DNA from: an uncultured Eubacteriales bacterium
Lineage (GTDB): Bacteria; Bacillota; Clostridia; UBA1381; UBA9506
Assembly (NCBI GenBank): GCA_900545185.1
Contig: UQYH01000096.1
Span: 1-8,338, forward strand
DNA: 8,338 bases
Reading direction: 5' to 3'
Position numbers and translations under genes: made by a program. The notes below the pieces were generated by a model. The model did no database searches, was not told the origin of the DNA, and was given only the letters and a program-made list of their open reading frames with translations. Positions 1 through 5,711 of the stretch are shown in pieces (within the stretch, counting starts at the first letter, position 1; each line of letters starts with the position of its first letter).

Positions 1-30
1 TAGGCATTAGGGAATCGAACCCCATATGCC
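1..30 (-). other. tRNA-like T-arm and acceptor hairpin (partial or remnant)
   Basis: Read on the minus strand, this stretch has a canonical T-loop TTCGATT closed by a 5-bp stem (G-C, G-C, G-C, G-U, U-A), followed by a 7-base ATGCCTA that would be the 3' acceptor strand. The G-U pair makes the fold better on the minus strand than on the plus strand. The bases 5' of it on the minus strand also pair with the acceptor strand (GGCAT with ATGCC, one bulge), which is not tRNA behaviour. I could not build a D-arm or a five-pair anticodon stem from positions 30-85. The best 5' acceptor candidate, TAGGCCT at 81-75, overlaps the stop codon of the next gene and has one mismatch. It may be a tRNA 3' fragment (for example an att-type remnant), an unusual tRNA, or a chance hairpin. 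Confidence 0.3.
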
Positions 31-38
31 TTTCATTT

Positions 39-62
39 GAAAAATTAAAGCCTTTCCGGCTT
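39..62 (-). terminator. Weak rho-independent terminator after the coiled-coil gene
   Basis: On the minus strand AAGCC, loop GGAAA, GGCTT is followed by TAATTTTTC. It starts 16 bases after the stop codon of the gene at 79-402. The stem is only 5 bp, so efficiency is uncertain, but position, orientation and T-run all fit. Confidence 0.5.
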
Positions 63-78
63 GTCATCCTCGCAAGGC

Positions 79-402
79 CTAGCGGATGTTTTTAAGGCCG
101 ATAATGTTTTGATAAATTTCCTCAGCCCAGGCATCCTTTTTTTCGGCAAATTGTGCCGAAAGCGCCGCAAGACCGCTTTGCATTTCTTTTTGCAGGCCTG
201 CCAGCTGCTTTTCGGCTTCGGCGTTTTCCACCGCCTCCACCTTTTCAAGCCGCGCCTTTTGGCGTTTTTGTATATCTGCCTCAATGGCAGCACATTCCTT
301 TTCCACACTCTGCCCAATGGCGCGGCTGCTTTCGTCAGCCGTCTGCACCATTTCCTGTGCACGGTGCTCCAAATCCAAAATTTGTTGAATTAAGCTGTTC
401 AT
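79..402 (-). CDS. Coiled-coil protein resembling V/A-type ATPase stalk subunit G/H
   Basis: The 107-residue protein starts MNSLIQQILDLEHRAQEM and is almost entirely charged, alanine- and glutamate-rich helix, as expected for a long coiled coil. There is no signal peptide or membrane segment. The N-terminal pattern (short hydrophobic start, then IxxILxxExxAxxM and a run of E/K/Q/A) resembles the small peripheral-stalk subunits (G/H, Vma10-like) of V/A-type ATPases, in which such helices pair with subunit E. The start at 402 is chosen over an in-frame ATG at 435 because AGGAAGG lies just upstream and because 435 would overlap the hairpin at 431-448. It follows the UPF0210 gene on the same strand after 45 bases. 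A terminator follows, and no other ATPase subunit is visible, so the assignment rests on sequence character alone. Any generic coiled-coil protein remains possible. Confidence 0.6.
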   Translation of the reverse strand: MNSLIQQILDLEHRAQEMVQTADESSRAIGQSVEKECAAIEADIQKRQKARLEKVEAVENAEAEKQLAGLQKEMQSGLAALSAQFAEKKDAWAEEIYQNIIGLKNIR

Positions 403-430
403 GCTACCTTCCTTTCTCCTGCCGGCATGG

Positions 431-448
431 GGCATAGCCCCCTATGCC
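431..448. repeat. Perfect 7-bp hairpin overlapping a stop codon
   Basis: GGCATAG, loop CCCC, CTATGCC forms a perfect palindromic stem that touches the TAG stop of the UPF0210 gene (450-448). There is no T-run, so it is not a standard terminator; it could stabilise the 3' end of the mRNA or modulate readthrough into the downstream gene. The stem word GGCAT/ATGCC also occurs in the hairpin at 3-30. Confidence 0.5.
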
Positions 449-1809
449 TAGTTGCGCAGGCTGTGAATCGGCGCGGGAATCCTGCCGCCACGCGCAATAA
501 ACGCGTCGCTTTGATAAGGATTCACGGCCATCACCGGTCCGGTGCCCAAAAGGCCGCCGAACTCCACCGTATCGCCCACCTTTTTGCCGGGCGCGGGAAT
601 CAACCGTACAGCCGTTGTTTTTTGATTAATCATGCCAATGGCCGCTTCGTCCGCAATGATGGCCGAAATGGTCGCAGCGTCGGTATCGCCGGGTACGCAA
701 ATCATATCCAGCCCAACAGAGCAAACGCAGGTCATCGCCTCCAGCTTTTCAAGCGAAAGCGCACCTCGCCGTGCCGCTTCAATCATCCCGGCATCCTCAC
801 TGACGGGAATAAACGCACCCGAAAGACCGCCCACATACGAACTGGCCATAACGCCGCCTTTTTTCACCGCGTCATTTAAAAGCGCAAGCGCGGCCGTTGT
901 ACCGTGCGTGCCGCAGCGCTCTAAGCCCATTTCTTCCAATATATGCGCCACACTGTCCCCCACGGCCGGGGTCGGTGCAAGCGATAAATCCACAATCCCA
1001 AAGGGTACATTCAAGCGGCGCGAGGCTTCCTGCGCCACAAGCTGACCCATACGGGTAATTTTAAAGGCTGTTTTTTTAACGGTTTCGGCCACAACGCCAA
1101 AATCGGCGCCGCGCACACCCTCCAATGCACATTTCACAACACCGGGACCGGATACGCCCACATTAATGACGGCCTCCGGCTCACCCACGCCGCAAAACGC
1201 CCCGGCCATAAAGGGATTATCTTCAACCGCGTTACAAAAAACAACCAGCTTGGCGCAGCCAAAACCGTCCTGTGCCTTGGTTTTTTCGGCAGTTGCCTTA
1301 ATAATGCGTCCCATCTCGGCAACCGCATCCATATTAATACCGGCACGGGTGCTGCCCACATTCACACTGGAGCAAACCAGCTCTGTTTCGGCAAGCGCCT
1401 GCGGAATCGAAGCAATCAGCGCCGCATCCCCCATCGTCATGCCCTTATGTACCAATGCCGAAAAACCGCCGATAAAGTTCACGCCCGTGGCCTTTGCGGC
1501 ACGATCCAAGCTGTGTGCCAGACGGACAAAATCCGCAGGATCGTGCGCGTTACCCAAAAGCATGGCAGCCGGCGTGACCGAAATTCGTTTATTAATAATC
1601 GGAATCCCATACTCGGTTTCAATCGCTTCGGCCGTTTGCACAAGCTTTTCGGCCTGCCGCGTGATTTTTTCATATACCTTGTCGCAAACGGCAGCAGGCG
1701 ATGCATCCGTACAGGATAAAAGCGAAATCCCCATAGTTACGGTACGGATGTCCAAATGCTCCTCCGCAATCATTTTTACGGTTTCCATAATTTCAAGTGA
1801 GTTTAACAT
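448..1809 (-). CDS. UPF0210 / DUF711 family protein ('PFL family')
   Basis: This 453-residue protein is full length for UPF0210 (DUF711), a conserved family of unknown biochemical function often labelled 'PFL family protein'. Recognisable blocks in order are GVNFIGGFSALVHKGMT (109-125), VCSSVNVGSTRAGINMDAV (145-163), NPFMAGAFCGVGEPEAVINV (198-217), VSGPGVV (219-225), DLSLAPTPAVGDSVAHI (274-290), ERCGTHGTTAA (297-307), SSYVGGLSGAFIPVSEDAGM (323-342) and VPGDTDAATISAIIADEAAI (372-391). I see no glycyl-radical motif, so the pyruvate formate-lyase-like name should not be read as an activity. A strong AGGAGG lies 7-12 bases before the start. The gene begins 12 bases after the stop of the ACT-domain gene, so the two are surely co-transcribed. 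That pairing is conserved in many Firmicutes and suggests a shared, possibly ligand-regulated, role. Confidence 0.93.
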   Translation of the reverse strand: MLNSLEIMETVKMIAEEHLDIRTVTMGISLLSCTDASPAAVCDKVYEKITRQAEKLVQTAEAIETEYGIPIINKRISVTPAAMLLGNAHDPADFVRLAHSLDRAAKATGVNFIGGFSALVHKGMTMGDAALIASIPQALAETELVCSSVNVGSTRAGINMDAVAEMGRIIKATAEKTKAQDGFGCAKLVVFCNAVEDNPFMAGAFCGVGEPEAVINVGVSGPGVVKCALEGVRGADFGVVAETVKKTAFKITRMGQLVAQEASRRLNVPFGIVDLSLAPTPAVGDSVAHILEEMGLERCGTHGTTAALALLNDAVKKGGVMASSYVGGLSGAFIPVSEDAGMIEAARRGALSLEKLEAMTCVCSVGLDMICVPGDTDAATISAIIADEAAIGMINQKTTAVRLIPAPGKKVGDTVEFGGLLGTGPVMAVNPYQSDAFIARGGRIPAPIHSLRN

Positions 1810-1821
1810 GTGCGCCCTCCT

Positions 1822-2091
1822 TTAAATACGGTGCATGGATTGAAACAAATCCTCATGCTGAATCCGAATAGAAAGCCCCAGTGTGTCTCCCAGTGTTTCC
1901 AGCGTATCGCTGACGGCTTTAAAGCTCGTCTCGGCACGCTCTAAGCTCACCAGCATAATCATGGTAAACATATCCTGCATAATGGTTTGCGAAATATCTA
2001 AAATATTAATCTTATTTTCGGCTAAAACTCGGCTCACCTCGGCAATAATGCCGATTTTGTCGTGGCCGACAACAGTAATCACTGCACGCAT
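1822..2091 (-). CDS. ACT-domain protein, UPF0237 family
   Basis: The 89-residue product is a single ACT domain from end to end. It has the beta1 strand AVITVVGHDKIGIIAEVS, the first helix (RVLAENKIN), beta2 ILDISQTIMQDMFTMIMLV and a second helix followed by IRIQHEDLF. GHDKIGIIAEVS is the family signature around the ligand-binding loop. ACT domains usually bind amino acids or other small molecules and regulate partner proteins; here no catalytic domain is attached. The start at 2091 is preferred to an in-frame ATG at 2118 because GGGAGGG sits 6-7 bases before it and homologues begin at MRAVITVVG. It is first in a minus-strand operon with the UPF0210 gene, its regular neighbour. The AT-rich stretch 2092-2223 upstream must carry its promoter; TATACT and TAGAAT on the minus strand are possible -10 boxes but neither has a good -35. 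Confidence 0.9.
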   Translation of the reverse strand: MRAVITVVGHDKIGIIAEVSRVLAENKINILDISQTIMQDMFTMIMLVSLERAETSFKAVSDTLETLGDTLGLSIRIQHEDLFQSMHRI

Positions 2092-2223
2092 AATATCCCT
2101 CCCATCAAATATATTCAATATTCTACACTAAAGCTACAAAAAAATCTAGTATAATTTTGTATAAATTTTATGGGTTTTCCCTGTTGGAATTTGTGAGAGA
2201 ATGAAAATAACCGGCCTGCTTTC

Positions 2224-2252
2224 TTGACAAGGACGCGGTTTGATTATATAAT
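2224..2252 (+). promoter_or_regulatory. Consensus sigma-A promoter of the phosphopantetheinyl transferase gene
   Basis: TTGACA at 2224-2229 and TATAAT at 2247-2252 are both perfect consensus and are separated by exactly 17 bases. Transcription should start near 2258-2261. This places two upstream in-frame start codons (near 2224 and at 2254) outside the transcript and settles the start of the gene at 2275. The expected 5' leader is only about 15 bases, mostly the ribosome binding site. Confidence 0.9.
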
Positions 2253-2274
2253 AATGAAGAAAGAAGGAATCGCC

Positions 2275-2811
2275 ATGGCCATAATCATATATATAAAAAA
2301 GCGTTTCCCAAACGATGCGCCGACAGACGCGTACCTTGCCGATGCTCTCTCGGCTTACGGCAAGACGCAGCGTGTTCCCTGCAGCGGCGCGGCCGTGCGG
2401 CGTACGGCAAGGGGTAAGCCCTATACAGACTGCCCCGATGTGCACATCAGCATCAGCCACACAAAAACGCACCTGTTTACGGCCGTGGGAAATATCCCCT
2501 TCGGCATAGATGCCGAGCCGATCGGCCGCACACTTACGCGGCAAACGGCCGTCTGCCGCCGATTTTTTTCACCAAAGGAGCAGCAGGCGTTGGCCGAATC
2601 AGCCGATTTTACGGCAGATTTTCTTTGGCTGTGGGTGAAAAAAGAGGCCTTTTTAAAATACCGCGGAACGGGACTTTCCGATCTGAAGAAGGCCGACACA
2701 ACCCGTCTTGCCGGCCGATTTGAAACATTTTGCGCGGCAGGCCATCAAATTGCCGTGTATACCGAGATGGATGTGGGCAAAATTGAAATACAAGACCAAA
2801 TCAATCCATAG
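2275..2811 (+). CDS. 4'-phosphopantetheinyl transferase (Sfp/AcpS type)
   Basis: This 178-residue enzyme would transfer the 4'-phosphopantetheine arm of coenzyme A to a serine of an acyl or peptidyl carrier protein, using magnesium in the cytosol. The three family motifs are present: GKPYTDCPDVHISISHTK (47-64), FGIDAE (76-81, with the metal-binding Asp79 and Glu81) and WVKKEAFLKYRG (120-131, with catalytic-region Glu124 and Lys128). FFS at 97-99 is also typical. It is shorter than Bacillus Sfp, lacking some of the variable C-terminal part, as is usual in Clostridia, and is probably the cell's holo-ACP-forming or a secondary enzyme; no partner carrier protein is in view. The start is fixed by the promoter at 2224-2252 and by GAAGGA six bases before the ATG. 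It precedes hprK by 83 bases and may be co-transcribed with it. Confidence 0.9.
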   Translation: MAIIIYIKKRFPNDAPTDAYLADALSAYGKTQRVPCSGAAVRRTARGKPYTDCPDVHISISHTKTHLFTAVGNIPFGIDAEPIGRTLTRQTAVCRRFFSPKEQQALAESADFTADFLWLWVKKEAFLKYRGTGLSDLKKADTTRLAGRFETFCAAGHQIAVYTEMDVGKIEIQDQINP

Positions 2812-2814
2812 ACC

Positions 2815-2856
2815 CATAAGGGCAAGCTTGTGCACTCTGCGCGTTTGCCCGTTATG
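2815..2856 (+). other. Long hairpin between the transferase gene and hprK
   Basis: CATAA+GGGCAA at 2815-2825 pairs with TTGCCC+TTATG at 2845-2856 around one bulged G (2851), giving 11 base pairs with a 19-base loop that can pair a little further. It begins four bases after the stop codon. No T-run follows, so full termination is unlikely; attenuation, mRNA processing or 3'-end protection are possible. No clear promoter was seen between it and hprK. Confidence 0.5.
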
Positions 2857-2894
2857 TTGATATCAGAATACCCCAAAGTGAAAGGAGCAAGCCA

Positions 2895-3818
2895 ATGAAC
2901 ATTTTTGTAAAATTGGATACATTAATCAACGAACAAAGCCTGGAACTGATTCACGGCGCAGAAAATTACGCCGATACACCCATTACGGTTGCGGAAATTA
3001 ACCGCCCCAGCTTGCAGCTGGCAGGATTTTTTGATTATTTCGATAACCGAAGGATTCAAATTTTAGGCAAGGTTGAATATACATATTTAGAGAAGCTCTC
3101 CTCCGAAGAGCGTAAAAAGCGTTTGGCCTGCCTGTTTGAAAAACAAATCCCGGCACTGGTCGTCACGCGTGATTTGCCGATTTACCCCGAGCTTTTGGCC
3201 TGTGCCGAGGAATATGACACAACCATCCTCCGCACGGCAGAGGGCACCTCGCGCTTTATGAGTGACATTATTCTGTCCCTTTCCGTTTGGCTGGCGCCGC
3301 TCACCACCATGCACGGCGTGTTGGTTGAGGTATTCGGCGAAGGCGTTCTGCTCATCGGCGAAAGCGGCGTCGGCAAAAGCGAAACGGCCATCGAACTGGT
3401 CAAGCGCGGCCATCGTCTGGTAGCGGATGACGCGGTGGAAATTAAAAAAGTCTCGCGCAAAACGCTTGTCGGCAGTTCACCTGAAATTATCCGACACTTT
3501 ATCGAACTGCGCGGCATCGGCGTGATTGATGTAAAGCGCATTTTCGGTATCGGCGCGGTTAAGGACACCGAAAATATCAACCTTGTTATCAATTTAGAGC
3601 CATGGCAGGCCGGCAAGCATTATGACCGCTTAGGCCTTGACGACTTCACCACCAATATTATGGGGCTGGAGGTGCCTTCCTTAACCATTCCCGTTAAGCC
3701 GGGACGAAATTTAGCCATCATCATTGAGGTTGCCGCCATGAACCACAGACAGCGGCAAATGGGCTACAACGCGGCCGAGGAACTGAACAGGAGGCTTATG
3801 GCAAATGTCGAAGAGTAA
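2895..3818 (+). CDS. hprK: HPr kinase/phosphorylase
   Basis: The bifunctional enzyme phosphorylates the HPr protein of the sugar phosphotransferase system on Ser46 using ATP or PPi, and removes that phosphate with Pi. It thereby controls carbon catabolite repression in low-GC Gram-positives. The 307-residue protein is full length. An N-terminal regulatory-type domain (about 1-130) precedes the catalytic domain with His140, the Walker A GESGVGKS (155-162), Asp178-Asp179, the signature ELRGIGVIDV (204-213, containing Glu204) and Arg245. These fall at the same residue numbers known from Bacillus and Lactobacillus enzymes. The C-terminal block IPVKPGRNLAIIIEVAAMNH is also conserved. AAAGGAG lies 8 bases before the start. 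The gene overlaps the next by 14 bases, so translation is probably coupled. Confidence 0.97.
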   Translation: MNIFVKLDTLINEQSLELIHGAENYADTPITVAEINRPSLQLAGFFDYFDNRRIQILGKVEYTYLEKLSSEERKKRLACLFEKQIPALVVTRDLPIYPELLACAEEYDTTILRTAEGTSRFMSDIILSLSVWLAPLTTMHGVLVEVFGEGVLLIGESGVGKSETAIELVKRGHRLVADDAVEIKKVSRKTLVGSSPEIIRHFIELRGIGVIDVKRIFGIGAVKDTENINLVINLEPWQAGKHYDRLGLDDFTTNIMGLEVPSLTIPVKPGRNLAIIIEVAAMNHRQRQMGYNAAEELNRRLMANVEE

Positions 3819-4560
3819 AATTAAAACCGAAGTGCACACGCACACCATTGCCAGTGTGCATGCCTATGCAACCGCCGGAGAAATGATGGCAGCCGCCCGG
3901 CAAAAGGGGATTGAACTGCTGGCGCTGACCGACCACGCCCCTGCCCTGCCCGATGGTGCGCACCCCTGGCATTTCGGCAATTTAAAGGCCATTCCGCACA
4001 AGGTAGACGACCTGTACGTTGTCCGCGGCGCGGAACTGAACCTGATAGACTTTGGCGGCAATGTGGATTTAGAGCCGAACTGCCTGTCTGCGCTGGACTG
4101 GGCCATTTGCAGCATCCACAGCCCTTGCCTTGCCCCCGGCACAACAGAGGAACACACAAATGCCTATATAAAGGCGCTGGAAAACCCCTACATTGACGCA
4201 TTGGGGCACAGCGGTACACCGGCCTACAGTTATGATATTGATGCAGTGCTGACCACCGCCAAACGGCTGGATAAGTGCATTGAGCTGAACAACCACAGCT
4301 TTTCGGCACGAAAATCCAGTATTGAAAACTGTAAAAAAATTGCGCGCCGCGCAGCCGAGTTGGGCGTTAATATTATTATTTCGACAGATGCACACAGCAT
4401 TTATCAGCTGGGCGATACGGAAAACGCCTGGGCGCTGGCCATGGAATGCGGTGTACGCGAGGAACAAATTGTCAACTTAAACGCAGAACGGTTTTTGGCA
4501 TATTTGTGCCGCCGCAGAGGCTTTGACCGTTCACGCTTTGAAAGCGCCGAGCCGGCTTAA
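3805..4560 (+). CDS. PHP-domain phosphatase, YcdX-like
   Basis: This 251-residue metal-dependent hydrolase of the PHP superfamily has all nine trinuclear-zinc ligands expected for YcdX-type proteins: His11 and His13 (HTHT), His19, His44 (LTDH), Glu77 (GAELNL), His105, His135 (GHSGTP), Asp195 and His197 (STDAH). The spacing follows that of E. coli YcdX closely, so the active site is intact. It probably hydrolyses a phosphate monoester; the natural substrate is not known from sequence. There is no signal peptide. Its start lies inside the last codons of hprK (14-base overlap), with AGGAGG about ten bases upstream within hprK. hprK followed by a PHP gene and murB is a recurring order in Clostridia. 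Confidence 0.9.
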   Translation: MSKSKIKTEVHTHTIASVHAYATAGEMMAAARQKGIELLALTDHAPALPDGAHPWHFGNLKAIPHKVDDLYVVRGAELNLIDFGGNVDLEPNCLSALDWAICSIHSPCLAPGTTEEHTNAYIKALENPYIDALGHSGTPAYSYDIDAVLTTAKRLDKCIELNNHSFSARKSSIENCKKIARRAAELGVNIIISTDAHSIYQLGDTENAWALAMECGVREEQIVNLNAERFLAYLCRRRGFDRSRFESAEPA

Positions 4561-4659
4561 AAAACCGATATGGGTTTCGGCCGACCGGCTGACATTCCCT
4601 GCCTTGATTGCCCGCACGGCAAGACAGGGGTAAAAAAAGACGGGCAGAAAGGCTATTGT

Positions 4660-5574
4660 ATGGATGTTACCGCTCTATCCGCCGCGCTTTTGCAGCACGG
4701 CGATATAAACGTTATACAAAACGCGCCCATGCGCGATTACACCAGCTTTCAAATCGGCGGCACGGCAGACCTTTTGCTGATGCCGCAAACGAAGGAGGCG
4801 CTTTTGTTTTGCTGCCGCACCGTGCGCGAGCACGGCGTACCGCTCTGTCTCATCGGTGCAGGCTCTAACCTGTTGGTGGGTGACGGCGGCATACGCGGCG
4901 CCGTCATTCGGCTGGCCGCACCCTTCAGCCGCGTTACACAAAACGATACTGTGCTGACGGCCGAAGCCGGTATCAGCCTGGCGCGGCTTTCTGCCTTGGC
5001 GGCCGGCGCCGGGCTGAGCGGTCTTGCGTTTGCAAGCGGTATTCCCGGCACGCTGGGCGGCGCGGTGTTTATGAACGCCGGCGCTTACGGCGGCGAAATG
5101 AAGGATGTTGTAACCGAAACAGACTATCTTGATGTACAAGACGGCATGGTGCACACCCTCCGCGGTGCGGCACATGCGTTCGGCTATCGCCGCAGTGTGT
5201 TTTCGGGCACAGAGTATGTTATATTGGAATCGCGCTTAACGCTCACGCCCGATGACCCCGAAGCCATCCGCTCCGCAATGCGTGAGCTAAACGCCAAACG
5301 GCGTGAAAAACAGCCGCTGGCGCAACCCAGCGCAGGCAGCACCTTTAAGCGGCCGGAGGGTTACTTTGCGGCCAAGCTGATTGAGGACGCAGGCCTTAAA
5401 GGCAAATCCGTCGGCGGTGCACAGGTTTCGCCCAAGCATGCCGGGTTTGTGGTAAACACGGGTAATGCCACGGCGGCTGATGTGCGAAGATTGATTACAC
5501 TCGTGCAAAATGAAGTATTTGCGGCCTTTGGTGTCCGTTTAGAGCCTGAGGTTCGTTTTGTAGGTGAATTTTAA
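4660..5574 (+). CDS. murB: UDP-N-acetylenolpyruvoylglucosamine reductase
   Basis: MurB reduces UDP-GlcNAc-enolpyruvate to UDP-MurNAc with NADPH and FAD, the second committed step of peptidoglycan precursor synthesis in the cytosol. The 304-residue product has the FAD-binding stretch TSFQIGGTADLLLMP (28-42) with LIGAGSNLLVGDGGI (64-78), and SGLAFASGIPGTLGGAVFMN (120-139) with AGAYGGE following. The YRRS motif (176-179), the catalytic Ser227 in PSAGSTFKRP and the Glu297 in LEPEVRF are present. The shape is that of a type II enzyme. The frame is open back to an ATG at 4570, which would add 30 residues containing CxxC. I prefer 4660 because GAAAGG lies eight bases upstream, homologues start near here, and nothing resembling a Shine-Dalgarno precedes 4570. 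The gene lies 99 bases after the PHP gene, probably in the same operon. Confidence 0.95.
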   Translation: MDVTALSAALLQHGDINVIQNAPMRDYTSFQIGGTADLLLMPQTKEALLFCCRTVREHGVPLCLIGAGSNLLVGDGGIRGAVIRLAAPFSRVTQNDTVLTAEAGISLARLSALAAGAGLSGLAFASGIPGTLGGAVFMNAGAYGGEMKDVVTETDYLDVQDGMVHTLRGAAHAFGYRRSVFSGTEYVILESRLTLTPDDPEAIRSAMRELNAKRREKQPLAQPSAGSTFKRPEGYFAAKLIEDAGLKGKSVGGAQVSPKHAGFVVNTGNATAADVRRLITLVQNEVFAAFGVRLEPEVRFVGEF

Positions 5575-5646
5575 GTTGCACTCCGCCAAATTTTGCGATA
5601 ATCTGATATATTTTGTTAAAAATTTATCTTTTATTGCAAACGGTAC

Positions 5647-5675
5647 TTGATTTTCTGCTTGAAATCGTTTACAAT
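5647..5675 (+). promoter_or_regulatory. Sigma-A promoter of the phosphofructokinase gene
   Basis: TTGATT (5647-5652) and TACAAT (5670-5675) are separated by 17 bases. The leader to the ATG at 5712 would be about 30 bases and includes AGGAGG. The AT-rich 5575-5711 interval shows no clear terminator for murB, so some readthrough is possible. Confidence 0.75.
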
Positions 5676-5711
5676 ATAGTAGGTTACGATAATTTACAGG
5701 AGGAATGAATA

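Noticed and set aside
45..362. 105-codon minus-strand frame overlapping the coiled-coil gene
   Set aside because: It is an Arg/Lys-rich shadow in a neighbouring frame; the frame at 79-402 has the Shine-Dalgarno site and the coiled-coil pattern.
448..1809. Pyruvate formate-lyase activity for the 'PFL family' protein
   Set aside because: No glycyl-radical motif is present and the sequence matches UPF0210 blocks instead; the name is historical.
1166..1825. 219-codon plus-strand frame
   Set aside because: It is antisense to the well-recognised UPF0210 gene and arises from its codon bias.
2224..2274. Upstream in-frame starts for the phosphopantetheinyl transferase
   Set aside because: They lie within or before the consensus promoter and upstream of the expected transcript start; 2275 has the ribosome binding site.
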